A stretch of 57,202 nucleotides of DNA, taken from NCBI GenBank assembly GCA_047638975.1, contig JBLINB010000005.1:1-57202 (forward strand). The letters are read 5' to 3'. A model generated the notes under the pieces. It worked only from the letters and a program-made list of their open reading frames with translations, did no database searches and was not told the origin of the DNA. Shown one piece after another: positions 25,491 to 34,672 of this stretch. The DNA comes from JAPKEZ01 sp047638975. Its GTDB lineage: Bacteria > Planctomycetota > UBA1135. Position 1 is the first letter of the stretch, and each line of letters starts with the position of its first letter. A program made the translations under genes and the position numbers.

Positions 25491-26933
25491 GTGACAGAAG
25501 ACCAGGGAAAATCATCTTCCCCGCGTAGACGTCGTAAACGCCGCCGTGGTTCTTTACCAGCTGCTAGAGAAGATCTCCATGCTCAAGAACCAGTAAAGAC
25601 CAGCGGTAGCAACGACAGAAATGACGGCGAAGAACCAGCTCCAACTAGCGTGCGTCCACGTAGGCGCCGCAACAGTGAGTTGGTGAAACTCGAAGAACAG
25701 CAGCAACAGCATACGGCTAAGGCAGATGCACGCCGCGAACCGCGGCCAGCCAAGAAGAGTGGTGCTAAAAAGGCACGTCGTCCAAATGAAGAGAAGGTAA
25801 AGCAGAGTTCGGAAGCATTCTCTGGCATTATCGAAATCCGCAAAGACGGTACCGGCTTTCTGCGTCAGCCGAAATTTGATTTGAAGGCAAAAGATAGCGA
25901 CCCAATGCTGCCTAAAGAATTGGTGCGTCGCTTTGCACTAAAGAATGGGTCTATGCTTGAATGTGCTGGTTTCTCTGGCTCTGGACATAACTCAGCGCGT
26001 ATCAATAAGGTATCTACTATCGATGGCCAGTCGCCAAGTGATTACCGGCGTAATAAAAGTTTTAAAAAGCGCGTAGTGATTGATCCTGACTTTCATTACG
26101 AACTGGGATTACATCCACAAGAAGGGCAGCTGTCGATGCGCGTTGTCGACCTTTTATGCCCAATTGGACGTGGTCAGCGTGCTTTGCTAGTGGCTCCGCC
26201 TCGAACCGGAAAGACTACAATCATGATGAATATCGCCAGTGCAATGGAGGCTTTGTATCCAGACGTGCATCTGATTGTCTTATTGATTGACGAGCGCCCT
26301 GAAGAGGCGACTTACTGGAGACGCAACATCACCAATGGCGAAGTATTCGTGTCTACCATGGATCAATCCCCGAGTAACCACACCCGCCTTTCCGAGTTGG
26401 TGCAATTCAGGGCTGAACGCTTGGTCGAGTCCGGTAAAGAGGTTGTCATTTTGCTTGACTCTCTTACGCGCATGACGCGAGCTTTTAACAATACTATTGG
26501 CGGCAATAATTCGCGGACTATGTCTGGCGGACTTGACTCGCGAGTGTTCCAGAATCCAAAGCATTTCTTTGGCGCGGCGCGTAACACCGAAAGTGGCAGT
26601 TCGTTGACCGTCATCGCTACAGCGTTAATTGACACCGGTTCAAAAATGGATCAAGTCATCTTTGAAGAATTTAAGGGTACCGGCAACCTCGAGCTAACCC
26701 TTGACCGCCATCTTGCTGACCGCCGTATTTTTCCGGCAGTACGTATCGAAGCTACTGCTACACGCAAAGAAGAGAAACTGTTGTCGAGTAGCACGATGCG
26801 TAAGGTAAATATTTTGCGCCGAGTATTAAGTCGATTGCGTCCGCGTGAAGCCATGGAAATGTTGGCCGATCGTTTGTCGCGTTACGAAAGTAATAAAGAT
26901 TTTCTCGACGCATTTTCAAGCGACGATGTTTAG
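25491..26933 (+). CDS. rho: Transcription termination factor Rho, with Arg/Lys-rich N-terminal extension
   Basis: Hexameric RNA-dependent ATPase that ends transcription. The 480 residues start with about 100 residues very rich in Arg, Lys and Glu (SSPRRRRKRRRGS, RPRRRRNSEL), an extension seen in several high-complexity phyla and likely to bind RNA. The cold-shock-like RNA site (GIIEIRKDGTGFLRQP) follows. The ATPase core has Walker A APPRTGKTT near residues 235-243, LIDERPEEATYWRR, STMDQSPSNHTRLSE, LLDSLTRMTRAFN and the R-finger region DRHLADRRIFPA. The start is GTG 25491 with AGGA six bases upstream. It ends five bases before the ABC ATPase gene, so that cluster may be read from the rho promoter. 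Confidence 0.96.
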   Translation: MTEDQGKSSSPRRRRKRRRGSLPAAREDLHAQEPVKTSGSNDRNDGEEPAPTSVRPRRRRNSELVKLEEQQQQHTAKADARREPRPAKKSGAKKARRPNEEKVKQSSEAFSGIIEIRKDGTGFLRQPKFDLKAKDSDPMLPKELVRRFALKNGSMLECAGFSGSGHNSARINKVSTIDGQSPSDYRRNKSFKKRVVIDPDFHYELGLHPQEGQLSMRVVDLLCPIGRGQRALLVAPPRTGKTTIMMNIASAMEALYPDVHLIVLLIDERPEEATYWRRNITNGEVFVSTMDQSPSNHTRLSELVQFRAERLVESGKEVVILLDSLTRMTRAFNNTIGGNNSRTMSGGLDSRVFQNPKHFFGAARNTESGSSLTVIATALIDTGSKMDQVIFEEFKGTGNLELTLDRHLADRRIFPAVRIEATATRKEEKLLSSSTMRKVNILRRVLSRLRPREAMEMLADRLSRYESNKDFLDAFSSDDV

Positions 26934-26938
26934 AACTT

Positions 26939-27895
26939 ATGTCTAACAGCCAAGATGCGGTAGTGCAAATCAAAGATCTGCATAAAAGCTTTGGTGAGGT
27001 GCATGCCTTACGCGGGCTCAACCTTGAGGTTAGCGCAGGGCAGATACTAGGTTTTTTGGGGCCAAATGGTGCTGGTAAGACCACAGCAATAAAAGTATTA
27101 AGTGGCTTTATCGCCGCTGATTCTGGCAGTGCAACAATCTGTGGTTTTGATTGCTATAGTGAAAGCATAGAGGTTAAGCGCCGCTTAGGCTACTTGCCAG
27201 AGAACAACCCCATCTACCCCGAGATGCGTGTGATAGACGCGCTTAAATTTATTGGCGCAGCCCACTACCTTAGCGGAAGCAAATTGACGGCAGCCATCGA
27301 TAGAGTCGTTTAGCAAACACAGTTGCAAGAAGTCTTTTACCGCCAAGTGGGCACCTGTTCAAAAGGATTTCGGCAACGCGTTGGCTTAGCACAGGCCTTG
27401 ATTAACGATCCGCCGGTATTGCTGCTAGACGAGCCGACAAACGGCCTTGATCCGTTGCAAGTGCATGAAATGCGCAACCTGATTTCAGGCCTCGGCTCTG
27501 AAAAAACAGTGATTATTACGTCGCATGTGTTGTCCGAAATTGAAGCTGTAGCCGACAGAGTGGTCATGATGAATAATGGCCTAAAGGTTGCCGATAAAGA
27601 CATCGCTAGCATGGTCGCTGAACAACTCGTTGCAGTACGTTTACGTTGCGATGAAAACCAACTTCGTGAAATCTGTTTGCAAGCCGGAGTGAGCAGCGAG
27701 CAATTACTCGAGATTAGTAGCAATGGTCCGTTTAGCCAGGCTTTAGTACAAGCTAGCGAGAACACCGATTTAATCATTGCTGGTTTGGCCAAGCAGTCTT
27801 GCGCTGCAGGCGTCGATGTAAGTATGCTAAATCCGCAAGGGAATTCACTCGAGCACGAATTTCGAGTTGTTTGTCAACCACGAGGTTCAGCATGA
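26939..27895 (+). pseudogene. ABC transporter ATP-binding protein (GldA-like), interrupted by an in-frame UAG
   Basis: Nucleotide-binding subunit of an ABC-2 exporter. The reading frame from ATG 26939 to TGA 27895 is one frame of 318 codons, broken by a single TAG at 27311-27313 (codon 125). Upstream are Walker A GPNGAGKTT (about residue 41) and the Q-loop region LGYLPENNPIYPEM. Downstream, with no frameshift, are the signature CSKGFRQRVGLAQAL, Walker B VLLLDEPTNGLDP and the switch His in IITSHVLSE. The sequence around the stop (AAIDRVV, stop, QTQLQEVFYRQVG) aligns smoothly with GldA-type proteins, so one sense codon has become a stop. A truncated 124-residue product would be inactive. Explanations are sequencing or assembly error, a recent mutation, or readthrough. 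The downstream permease overlaps it by ATGA and is intact. Confidence 0.85.
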
Positions 27896-28614
27896 GAGCT
27901 TTAATCATCGCGCGCCGCGAGTTTTTGGCTTACTTCGAAAGCCCAGTGGGTTATGTGATTGTGGCGATGTTGCCAGCTTTGGCAGCCGCACTCTTCTTTT
28001 TCGTAGGCGACATTTTCTTCTCCTATAACGAATCTAATTTACGGCATTTCTTTGCGAACATGCCGTTGATCATCGCAGTGGTGGTGCCAGCAATTGCAAT
28101 GCGTTCATGGGCCGAAGAAATGCGTTCAGGCACAGTCGAGCGAATAATGACTTTACCGTTCAGTATCGGTGAACTAGTCGTTGGCAAGTTTTTAGGTGTA
28201 TGGGCGATTTTTGCCTTTGCGCTGTCGTGTACTTTGCTAGTGCCGATAACGGCGAGTATGCTCGGCGACTTAGATTGGGGCCCCGTTATCGCCGCCTACA
28301 TCGGAACCTTATTTATGGCGGGCGCAGCCTTGGCCATTTGTTGCTACTTCTCAGCTACAACAACGAACCAGATCGTCTCATGGATGCTTGGCGCTTGCGT
28401 GCTATTCTTTTTGAATCTGGTGCACCTCATCGCTAGTGCTGCCTTCATGCCACAATGGCTTGCCGAGTTGGCCTTAGCTGTTGACATGTCACAGCACTTT
28501 CATGCTTTAGCTCGGGGGGTGATCGACGTGCCAGCGCTTGGTTTTTATATAGGGGTGACTTTATTCTTCTTGGTAGCCAATACCATTACTCTGCGTATCC
28601 GCCAACTGCGATGA
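27892..28614 (+). CDS. ABC-2 type permease, GldF-like
   Basis: A 240-residue integral membrane protein with about six transmembrane helices (VGYVIVAMLPALAAALFFFV, MPLIIAVVVPAIAM, FLGVWAIFAFALSCTLLVPI and others). The short loop SWAEEMRSGTVERIMTLPFS before the third helix is the coupling region typical of the ABC-2/GldF family. It starts at ATG 27892, overlapping the ATPase stop codon as ATGA. It pairs with that ATPase and the GldG-like protein next to it. In Bacteroidetes the homologous complex is needed for gliding; in other phyla similar clusters exist without known substrate. Confidence 0.88.
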   Translation: MRALIIARREFLAYFESPVGYVIVAMLPALAAALFFFVGDIFFSYNESNLRHFFANMPLIIAVVVPAIAMRSWAEEMRSGTVERIMTLPFSIGELVVGKFLGVWAIFAFALSCTLLVPITASMLGDLDWGPVIAAYIGTLFMAGAALAICCYFSATTTNQIVSWMLGACVLFFLNLVHLIASAAFMPQWLAELALAVDMSQHFHALARGVIDVPALGFYIGVTLFFLVANTITLRIRQLR

Positions 28615-30251
28615 AGCATTCAACACTTGGCATACGTTCGCTGCGCCGGCGTTTAATACTCTGCGGTTTGTTGTTAGTGTCTTTGGTGATGCTACTTAAT
28701 ACTTTTCATTTGCGCATCGATTTGACAGCCTCAAATCAATATAGCTTGGCGCCTAGCACGGTAAACTTAATCGGAAAACTCGAAGACCGCTTGCAGGTTA
28801 AATTGTACTTTAACCGCGATATACGTGGCCACGAGTACTTATTGCCGCAGCGCTTATTGTTGCAAGACTTACTCTCCGAAATTGAGCATTTAGGCGGCGA
28901 GTACATTTCGGTCGAAACAGTCGACCCGACATCCGATTTAGTAGCTAGTCGCGATGCAGAACACATCGGTGTGACAGCTGTGCCTTTAACCGGCGAAGGC
29001 GTTGGCAGTCTAAGCGTAGACTTGCTCTACCAAGGCCTCGAACTACGTTATCAAGACCGCAGCGAGGTGATCCCTTTTGTGGTGGCAGACGAATTTGAAT
29101 TCGCTTTCAGCGTGCGCCTTGCAGCACTGTTAGCCGAGCGTAAGCCAACCATTGGTCTAATGTCAAATGAGCCGCTGTTGCCGCCACAGATGCCAGGTAT
29201 ACCGCGGCAGATACCAGATGGGCGCATCTACGAACAATTGCGCAACACTTTGGGCGAGCGTTACACGGTACGCGATCTTTCAACCACGCAGAATGCAGAC
29301 CTCGATCTTGAAGGTTTATCGGCGCTGATTATTGCGCGTCCCTATCAGTTCTCGGATAAATTTTTATCAGCGATCAAGCAATTCTTAGCCGAAGGAAACT
29401 CGGTCTTATTACTATACGATAGCGAGTTCGTCGAATCGCAAAGCCTAGAACAGCTTGCTATAAACACGGGGCTCGAATCATGGTTGCAGAGCTTGGGTAT
29501 TCGCGTCGACAAGCGTTTAGTCTTTGATGCCAACTCCATTCAACTGCAAACAGATTCTGTAACAGCACCATACGGCTTTGGTGTCCTCGCCGAAAATGAT
29601 TCGCTAAATGCCGAGCACTCGATTACTGCTGCACTGGGTAGCGTGGCCTTTTTCTGGGCGCATTACATCGATAGCAGTGAGTTGTCCGCCGATTTGACGG
29701 TAACACCATTGGTTAGCAGTAGTGAGCAGTCTTGGCTGTTGCCAGCTGAGTCTAAGCTAAATATGTCAACAACGAACATTCGCGAGCTGCAACTACTTGC
29801 TTTTGCCTCCGGCGAATCGCAGAGCTATCCATTGGTTAGCCTGTTCACCGGCAAGTTTTCTGAAGAGGGTCAAGCAGCACGTTTGATTGTTTGTGGCGAC
29901 ACCGATCTGTTTCATAACTTAACATTACGCTCTGGCGCTGATGCCAACCGCGAATTTGCCGCGAACCTGATGGATTGGTTGGCAAACGATAGCGATCTCA
30001 TGACTTTACGTTCACGCGGACGCCGTCTGCGTCCTCTATATGATTTTGCGGCGACTTATGTCGAAGAGCACGGTGGTATGGGCGATAACGAAGATCGCAA
30101 TCGTAAATTAAGTAAAGATGCAATCGCTTACGCTAATAGCCGTCAACGTTTAATATCTGCGGCAAACGTATTGGCGCCAATCCTACTAATGCTATTGGCA
30201 GCTATCCTGCACTTCAAATTCCGAGCGCGTCAAGCGCGGCGTGTGAAATAA
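28611..30251 (+). CDS. Gld-type ABC auxiliary protein, GldG-like
   Basis: A 546-residue protein anchored by an N-terminal helix (LILCGLLLVSLVMLLNTFHL) and a C-terminal helix (VLAPILLMLLAAILHFKF), with a large extracytoplasmic part between. Motifs of the ABC_transp_aux/GldG family are visible: RIDLTASNQYSLAPSTVNLIGKL, KLYFNRDI, and PTIGLMSNEPLLPPQMPG. The end of the soluble region reads RLIVCGDTDLFHN...NREFAANLMDWLAND. It is linked to the permease by an ATGA overlap and is followed one base later by the DUF4340 gene. Role: probable partner of the exporter, substrate unknown. Confidence 0.85.
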   Translation: MKHSTLGIRSLRRRLILCGLLLVSLVMLLNTFHLRIDLTASNQYSLAPSTVNLIGKLEDRLQVKLYFNRDIRGHEYLLPQRLLLQDLLSEIEHLGGEYISVETVDPTSDLVASRDAEHIGVTAVPLTGEGVGSLSVDLLYQGLELRYQDRSEVIPFVVADEFEFAFSVRLAALLAERKPTIGLMSNEPLLPPQMPGIPRQIPDGRIYEQLRNTLGERYTVRDLSTTQNADLDLEGLSALIIARPYQFSDKFLSAIKQFLAEGNSVLLLYDSEFVESQSLEQLAINTGLESWLQSLGIRVDKRLVFDANSIQLQTDSVTAPYGFGVLAENDSLNAEHSITAALGSVAFFWAHYIDSSELSADLTVTPLVSSSEQSWLLPAESKLNMSTTNIRELQLLAFASGESQSYPLVSLFTGKFSEEGQAARLIVCGDTDLFHNLTLRSGADANREFAANLMDWLANDSDLMTLRSRGRRLRPLYDFAATYVEEHGGMGDNEDRNRKLSKDAIAYANSRQRLISAANVLAPILLMLLAAILHFKFRARQARRVK

Positions 30252-30252
30252 T

Positions 30253-31269
30253 ATGTTCAGCAACCGCCATTTGCTTGTTTACGTAATCATCGCATGGAGC
30301 TTATTGCTATTGCGCAACAATCCATGGTCTGGCGACGAGCATCAACAAACGGCACGTCAAGTGCAGTTGATATTCCCCGAGTTGAAGCAGCAGTTACCGA
30401 CTCTGCAGCGAGTGTTGATTAGTGACAAAGATTCTTCAGTAGAAATCAAGTTAGCGGGTGAAGATTCTATTTATGCTGCCGAACAGTGGTTGGTGAAGTC
30501 AAAGAACCATCCTGTAGACCGCGCTCAATTAATGTACTTACTTGATGGCCTTGGCCAAATGCGCGGTGTCGATTTAGTTTCGATTCGCGCGACCAAGCAC
30601 GAGGTCTATGGCGTCAGCGATAATGACGGTACGCGTGTGCAAATTTTCGACAACACCGGCGTCAAGGTGGCTGATTGGATTGCCGGCGCAATACGCAGTC
30701 AAGACATCGCTGGTGGCGACAATCCGGTCTTTGAGTATTACATGCGACGAGCCGACTCGGATGAAGTGTATTTGTCTGGCGGGGCAATCCAGCCAAGCTC
30801 TGATGCTTTCGATTGGTGCGACGTTAATTTCTTGCGCGGTGTTCAAGCGTCGCAGATTAACAGCATCAGCCGTTTTGATTATCAGCATGACTTAAGCTGG
30901 GTAGTCGAGCGTATCGAACCACGTCCTAGCAACGAAGATGAGCCGCGCTGGCAAATCATTGCACCACTGCAAGCGCTAATCGATAATTTCTCCGGAGACA
31001 GCTTGGCATATAGTTGCTCGACGTTTAGAGCGAGTGGGGTCATCACTTTGGCTACAACGCCTAGCGCAGACAATGCCACTTATGGTTTCCCATTAGATAG
31101 TTTTACAGTTAGCATCGAAGGTAATATCCTCGAATTCGAACTCGGCTTCCCCGCGCGTGACGGCCATCGCTACTTGCGAGTGAATAATCTGCAACACATC
31201 TATACCATCTCAGACTTTGAGGTCGGGCAACTTCGCCAAGATGTGAATAGTTTGTATAACGTTAAATAA
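30253..31269 (+). CDS. DUF4340-type membrane-anchored protein of the Gld-like ABC cluster
   Basis: A 338-residue protein with one N-terminal transmembrane helix (HLLVYVIIAWSLLLL) and an extracytoplasmic remainder. The text EQWLVKSKNHPVDRAQLMYLLDGLGQMRGVDLVSI and NTGVKVADWIAGA resembles the repeated DUF4340 domain, which routinely follows GldG-like genes outside Bacteroidetes. Function unknown; its fixed position suggests a fourth component of the exporter. It begins one base after the GldG-like gene and ends four bases before the next gene. Confidence 0.72.
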   Translation: MFSNRHLLVYVIIAWSLLLLRNNPWSGDEHQQTARQVQLIFPELKQQLPTLQRVLISDKDSSVEIKLAGEDSIYAAEQWLVKSKNHPVDRAQLMYLLDGLGQMRGVDLVSIRATKHEVYGVSDNDGTRVQIFDNTGVKVADWIAGAIRSQDIAGGDNPVFEYYMRRADSDEVYLSGGAIQPSSDAFDWCDVNFLRGVQASQINSISRFDYQHDLSWVVERIEPRPSNEDEPRWQIIAPLQALIDNFSGDSLAYSCSTFRASGVITLATTPSADNATYGFPLDSFTVSIEGNILEFELGFPARDGHRYLRVNNLQHIYTISDFEVGQLRQDVNSLYNVK

Positions 31270-31273
31270 AACC

Positions 31274-31891
31274 ATGGATCTCACCAGTACTTTTTTTAGC
31301 TTCTACTTCTTGCTAGGACTTGGCGCCGTAGTAGTGTTGTTCTTGACAGTAGCAATGATTGGTTTTGCTCTGTTTTCTGAAAACATAGAAACACGTGCAC
31401 GTCTAATAAAAGTCCAAACAGTGTTTTTCGTTTTGACATTAACTCTGTTAGTTTTCGTTTCACGCGACCTCTCGATAGCGTTGTCGGAGTTAGTTGACAA
31501 CAGTGATGGCATCTCTCCCACTGAAATAGGCGGCATCATTCGCGAACTTGCCAGCCTATTATTGCTGGGTATCTCAGCGGTGTTTTCAGGCCTTTTAACA
31601 GCATTCGCCTGGATTAAACTAGGGCGCGCAAACCCAGCATTCAACATCCTGGTCAGCACTATATTTAGTTTGAAAGTTGCGTTGTCCGCTCAGCAAACTA
31701 TTGTATTCATCGGAACACTAGCAAGTTCTAGCGCTGAAGACTTTCGCACTGAGTTCTACGAATTGTTCGCTGAAATCGGCAGCAGTTTTGGTCTGTGGCT
31801 GCCGATTATGGCAAGTCTATTAGCGGTCAGTACCTACTTTCAAATTAGGCGTCGGGCCAAAAATCGCGCCAGCTTGATGACGGAGGTGTAA
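31274..31891 (+). CDS. Four-helix membrane protein, unknown
   Basis: Not recognised. A 205-residue protein with four likely transmembrane helices: FYFLLGLGAVVVLFLTVAMI, VQTVFFVLTLTLLVFV, LLLLGISAVFSGLLTAFAWI and LWLPIMASLLAVSTYF. The tail is basic (QIRRRAKNRAS). The last gene of the rho/Gld-like run, four bases after the DUF4340 gene, so it may belong to that system. Its final 47 bases overlap the convergent aceE-type gene, the longest overlap in the window, so the basic C-terminal tail is encoded opposite the end of that enzyme. Confidence 0.65.
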   Translation: MDLTSTFFSFYFLLGLGAVVVLFLTVAMIGFALFSENIETRARLIKVQTVFFVLTLTLLVFVSRDLSIALSELVDNSDGISPTEIGGIIRELASLLLLGISAVFSGLLTAFAWIKLGRANPAFNILVSTIFSLKVALSAQQTIVFIGTLASSSAEDFRTEFYELFAEIGSSFGLWLPIMASLLAVSTYFQIRRRAKNRASLMTEV

Positions 31892-34607
31892 GGTGACCTT
31901 GTTCTTCGATTTGCTTTAAAGTTTGTGGCGAGACCTTAACCTTAGTTAATGTCGACATCGCTAAAGCTTTACCGCAGGCATCAACGACACTCTCGGCATC
32001 AAGGCCGTGGTAAGCAAAAACTTCTGCAGGGCGTCCTGATTTAGAGAACTTTTTAACGCCTAAACTTATTTGCTTGCATCCGACTATCGAACCGGCATTA
32101 TCGAGTAATCCCATTTCGCCATCAGCCAGCGATACGATAGGTACTTTGCGCGCGCCTAGTAATAGGGCATCCGCCATATCAAGTTGCTCGCCAGCAGTCG
32201 CCACTAAGTGCACGTCGCCATTGACTTTTAGTTTGTCAAGCTGCGCATAATCATTGGCTTCAGCAAAACGTCCGAGTAGTAACTCAGGAGAGGTGCAGAT
32301 CAACACGTTGGCGTAAATCCCGCGTTCGAGCAGCATATCCGCAGCGCTAATGGCTTCGGTGCCGAGCACGCCCATCGCGATGATGGTTACCACGTTTTCT
32401 CCGGGCTGATAATCTGCAGCACCTTCATGGTTGACTAACAAGTAGCCACCAGCCAAGACGTCTTGGCGCACCATTTCGTACATCGCGTCTGCTTCAAGGC
32501 CTTGATACTGCTGCTGAATTTTCAGGCGCTTGGCAAAATCTTTTTGCTTCACTCCCATTGTGACCGCACGTACCACCACGCCTTCGCGGTCATGGTTGTC
32601 ATTGCTCACGTGGCGCTGTGTCGCGTCAGCCAAGATCCATTCCATTTCTTTGGCATAGCAGGGCTCCCAGGTGATCATGCTTGGCATTTGGATGTCGGAC
32701 TTCCATGAATGCTGCGCGCCTTCAGGCGACAATGCAATACCCGATGGTGTACCAATTAACAAGAATGACGAACGCCAGTAAACGTTATAGTAAAGTTGAT
32801 CGAGTGCGCGTTTAATGAAGAAGTCGTAAACGGTCATCATCGGCAATAATGGTGTACCAAACAATTTGCCCGCCATGCCAAAGGAACCGGCTGCTGACAT
32901 CGATGCTTGCTCTGCAATTTCAAAGCGAATGTGACGTGAAGTTGCAGCATTGCTATCGATCAATTCAGGGCGTCCGCGTTCTTCCCATTCGAGCTCGGCT
33001 TCCCAGTCACGCACGCCACTTACTCCGTAGATCTTGCCGTCCATCGAAGGATTGATATTGGTGGACGTGCCGACGTCAGGCGATAGGGTAAGCGCCAGTT
33101 GTGCGGCGGCTTCCCAGGCTTGCTCGGACGCGTTTAGTTCATTTAAGTCTTGGCTGCCGTTGGCAACAAAGTCGGCGCGTGATCCAACACGGGTCATCTT
33201 GTTGGCGACTTGTCCCCACATCCATTGCGTGTGCACGATCGGCATCATCGAAATGTTGATGTTAAAATCAGTAGGCAGGGGCGCTGCGAATGTTTTGGTG
33301 TACACAGCTGCTTTGTCTGCGACACGTTGCTCTTCGTTTTCTATACCGGCACGCATCAGCTCGCCACGTTGCTCAAGCAATTTGCGCTGAGCACCATCCG
33401 CTTGCCAATTGCCAACTAAGGCATAGGGTTGCTTGCGGCTTAGACCTTCGCGGCCTAGCATGGCGTCGATTTCTTCTTCGTTCGGCAGAGTACTGTGATT
33501 GCCCGGCTGTGCGAAGGCGTCCATGTTATAGCCTTTGATAGTGTGCGCTAAAACAAGAGTTGGCTTGTCGCTAATGCGGCATTTCTCGTAGGCAGCCAAA
33601 ATGTCGATCATGTTGTGGCCACCCAAGTCTTGATAAATTTCAAGAAGCTCGGCGTCACTTAAATGATCAAGTAGGACTTTCACTTTAGAGTCAAGAGCAA
33701 GGAACTCGCGGCGGATTAATCCGGCATCGCGCTTCCAGAGCATCGCTTGATAATCGAAATCGCTAAGCTGGTCGTCAAGAATACTTTGTAGCGTATCACC
33801 ACCTTTTTGGGCGAATGCAGCGCGGCGCTTGGCACCATGGCGTAGTTCAATGACATTCCAGCCATTAGCTATCATCGTAGTATGGATGCGGTCGGCATCG
33901 GTGCCGCCAAAAGCTTCTTTGTTTAGCACGCGTGTTCCGTCGAGTGACTGACGGTTATAGTCGACTATCCAAGTGACGTTGTTTAGCTGGCGTTCACCGA
34001 AGTCAGTGATGGCTTCGAACAGTGAGCCCTCGCGAAATTCAGAGTCGCCGAGTAGCGACCAAAAGTGTACATCTTGTTTTTCTTCAAGCTTACGGTCGAC
34101 CAAATACTTATAGGCAAGCGCTAAGTATCCAGAATTGACAGGCGGGATGCCCACGGTACCACTTGGCAAAATACGCCACGAATCTGGATCAGATTTTGCG
34201 TGGTAAGACTGAAAAGTCGGTGAACCATCTGCAGAGAATTGGCGCAGGCGAGTCATTACAGTTTCGGATGCGTCTTGGTCTAGCCAAGCACCATCTTGCG
34301 CGCGAAAGACGCCTAGTTGCAAGTGCAAGCTGTGGTCAAGCGGAGCCATGTGCGGCTTGCCACACCAAAAATCTTTAGGCGCGCGAGCCACTAAATGCAT
34401 GGCCGCTGTTAAATGCAGCGAAGAAGAGCAAGCCGCTGGATGCCCTCCAACTTTAGGGTCGGTAGCCTCGTGGTCGTCGCGATGATTGGCCTCCCAGATC
34501 ATGTGCGACGTTTGTACTAGAGCGCGTTCGGCAATGCTGTACAACGCATCTATTTGCGTTGCAGTTAAGCCGAATGGAAGTTTGTCTACGGTGGTGCTGT
34601 TTGCCAT
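31845..34607 (-). CDS. aceE: Pyruvate dehydrogenase E1-like, thiamine-diphosphate-dependent enzyme (AceE type)
   Basis: Single-chain E1 of the AceE/transketolase superfamily, which decarboxylates a 2-oxo acid (pyruvate in characterised members) and passes the acyl group to a lipoyl E2. The 920 residues include the N-terminal GGHPAACSSSLHLTAAMH. The thiamine-diphosphate site is GDSEFREGSLFEA...IVDYNRQSLDG (GDG is GDS here). LAHTIKGYNMDAFAQPGNHST comes next, then a transketolase-type middle domain (FGMAGKLFGTPLLPMMTVYDFF) and a C-terminal domain ending in FAYHGLDAESVV. The start at 34607 (MANSTTVDK) gives a normal length; the 16-codon upstream extension is in the guaB promoter region. No aceF or lpd lies nearby, so the rest of the complex is elsewhere, and a related 2-oxo-acid substrate is possible. 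Confidence 0.82.
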   Translation of the reverse strand: MANSTTVDKLPFGLTATQIDALYSIAERALVQTSHMIWEANHRDDHEATDPKVGGHPAACSSSLHLTAAMHLVARAPKDFWCGKPHMAPLDHSLHLQLGVFRAQDGAWLDQDASETVMTRLRQFSADGSPTFQSYHAKSDPDSWRILPSGTVGIPPVNSGYLALAYKYLVDRKLEEKQDVHFWSLLGDSEFREGSLFEAITDFGERQLNNVTWIVDYNRQSLDGTRVLNKEAFGGTDADRIHTTMIANGWNVIELRHGAKRRAAFAQKGGDTLQSILDDQLSDFDYQAMLWKRDAGLIRREFLALDSKVKVLLDHLSDAELLEIYQDLGGHNMIDILAAYEKCRISDKPTLVLAHTIKGYNMDAFAQPGNHSTLPNEEEIDAMLGREGLSRKQPYALVGNWQADGAQRKLLEQRGELMRAGIENEEQRVADKAAVYTKTFAAPLPTDFNINISMMPIVHTQWMWGQVANKMTRVGSRADFVANGSQDLNELNASEQAWEAAAQLALTLSPDVGTSTNINPSMDGKIYGVSGVRDWEAELEWEERGRPELIDSNAATSRHIRFEIAEQASMSAAGSFGMAGKLFGTPLLPMMTVYDFFIKRALDQLYYNVYWRSSFLLIGTPSGIALSPEGAQHSWKSDIQMPSMITWEPCYAKEMEWILADATQRHVSNDNHDREGVVVRAVTMGVKQKDFAKRLKIQQQYQGLEADAMYEMVRQDVLAGGYLLVNHEGAADYQPGENVVTIIAMGVLGTEAISAADMLLERGIYANVLICTSPELLLGRFAEANDYAQLDKLKVNGDVHLVATAGEQLDMADALLLGARKVPIVSLADGEMGLLDNAGSIVGCKQISLGVKKFSKSGRPAEVFAYHGLDAESVVDACGKALAMSTLTKVKVSPQTLKQIEEQGHLTPPSSSWRDFWPDA

Positions 34608-34613
34608 GTGATT

Positions 34614-34642
34614 TTGCCAAATTATGGGCCTACTATTATACC
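34614..34642 (+). promoter_or_regulatory. Predicted sigma-70-type promoter for guaB-guaA
   Basis: TTGCCA (34614-34619) and TATACC (34637-34642) are 17 bases apart. A second -10-like hexamer, TAGAAT (34662-34667), ends five bases before the guaB ATG and could support a leaderless transcript. The gap to the divergent aceE start is only 65 bases. Confidence 0.45.
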
Positions 34643-34672
34643 AACTAGCAATCAAATCCGTTAGAATAGACT

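Noticed and set aside
27311..27313. UAG as pyrrolysine or genome-wide sense codon.
   Set aside because: Several genes in the window end in TAG at the expected position, no pyl genes are visible, and ABC ATPases do not carry pyrrolysine.
27323..27895. Second half of the ABC ATPase as an independent gene starting at TTG 27323.
   Set aside because: It lacks Walker A and continues in the same frame as the first half; a split ABC ATPase of this kind is not known.
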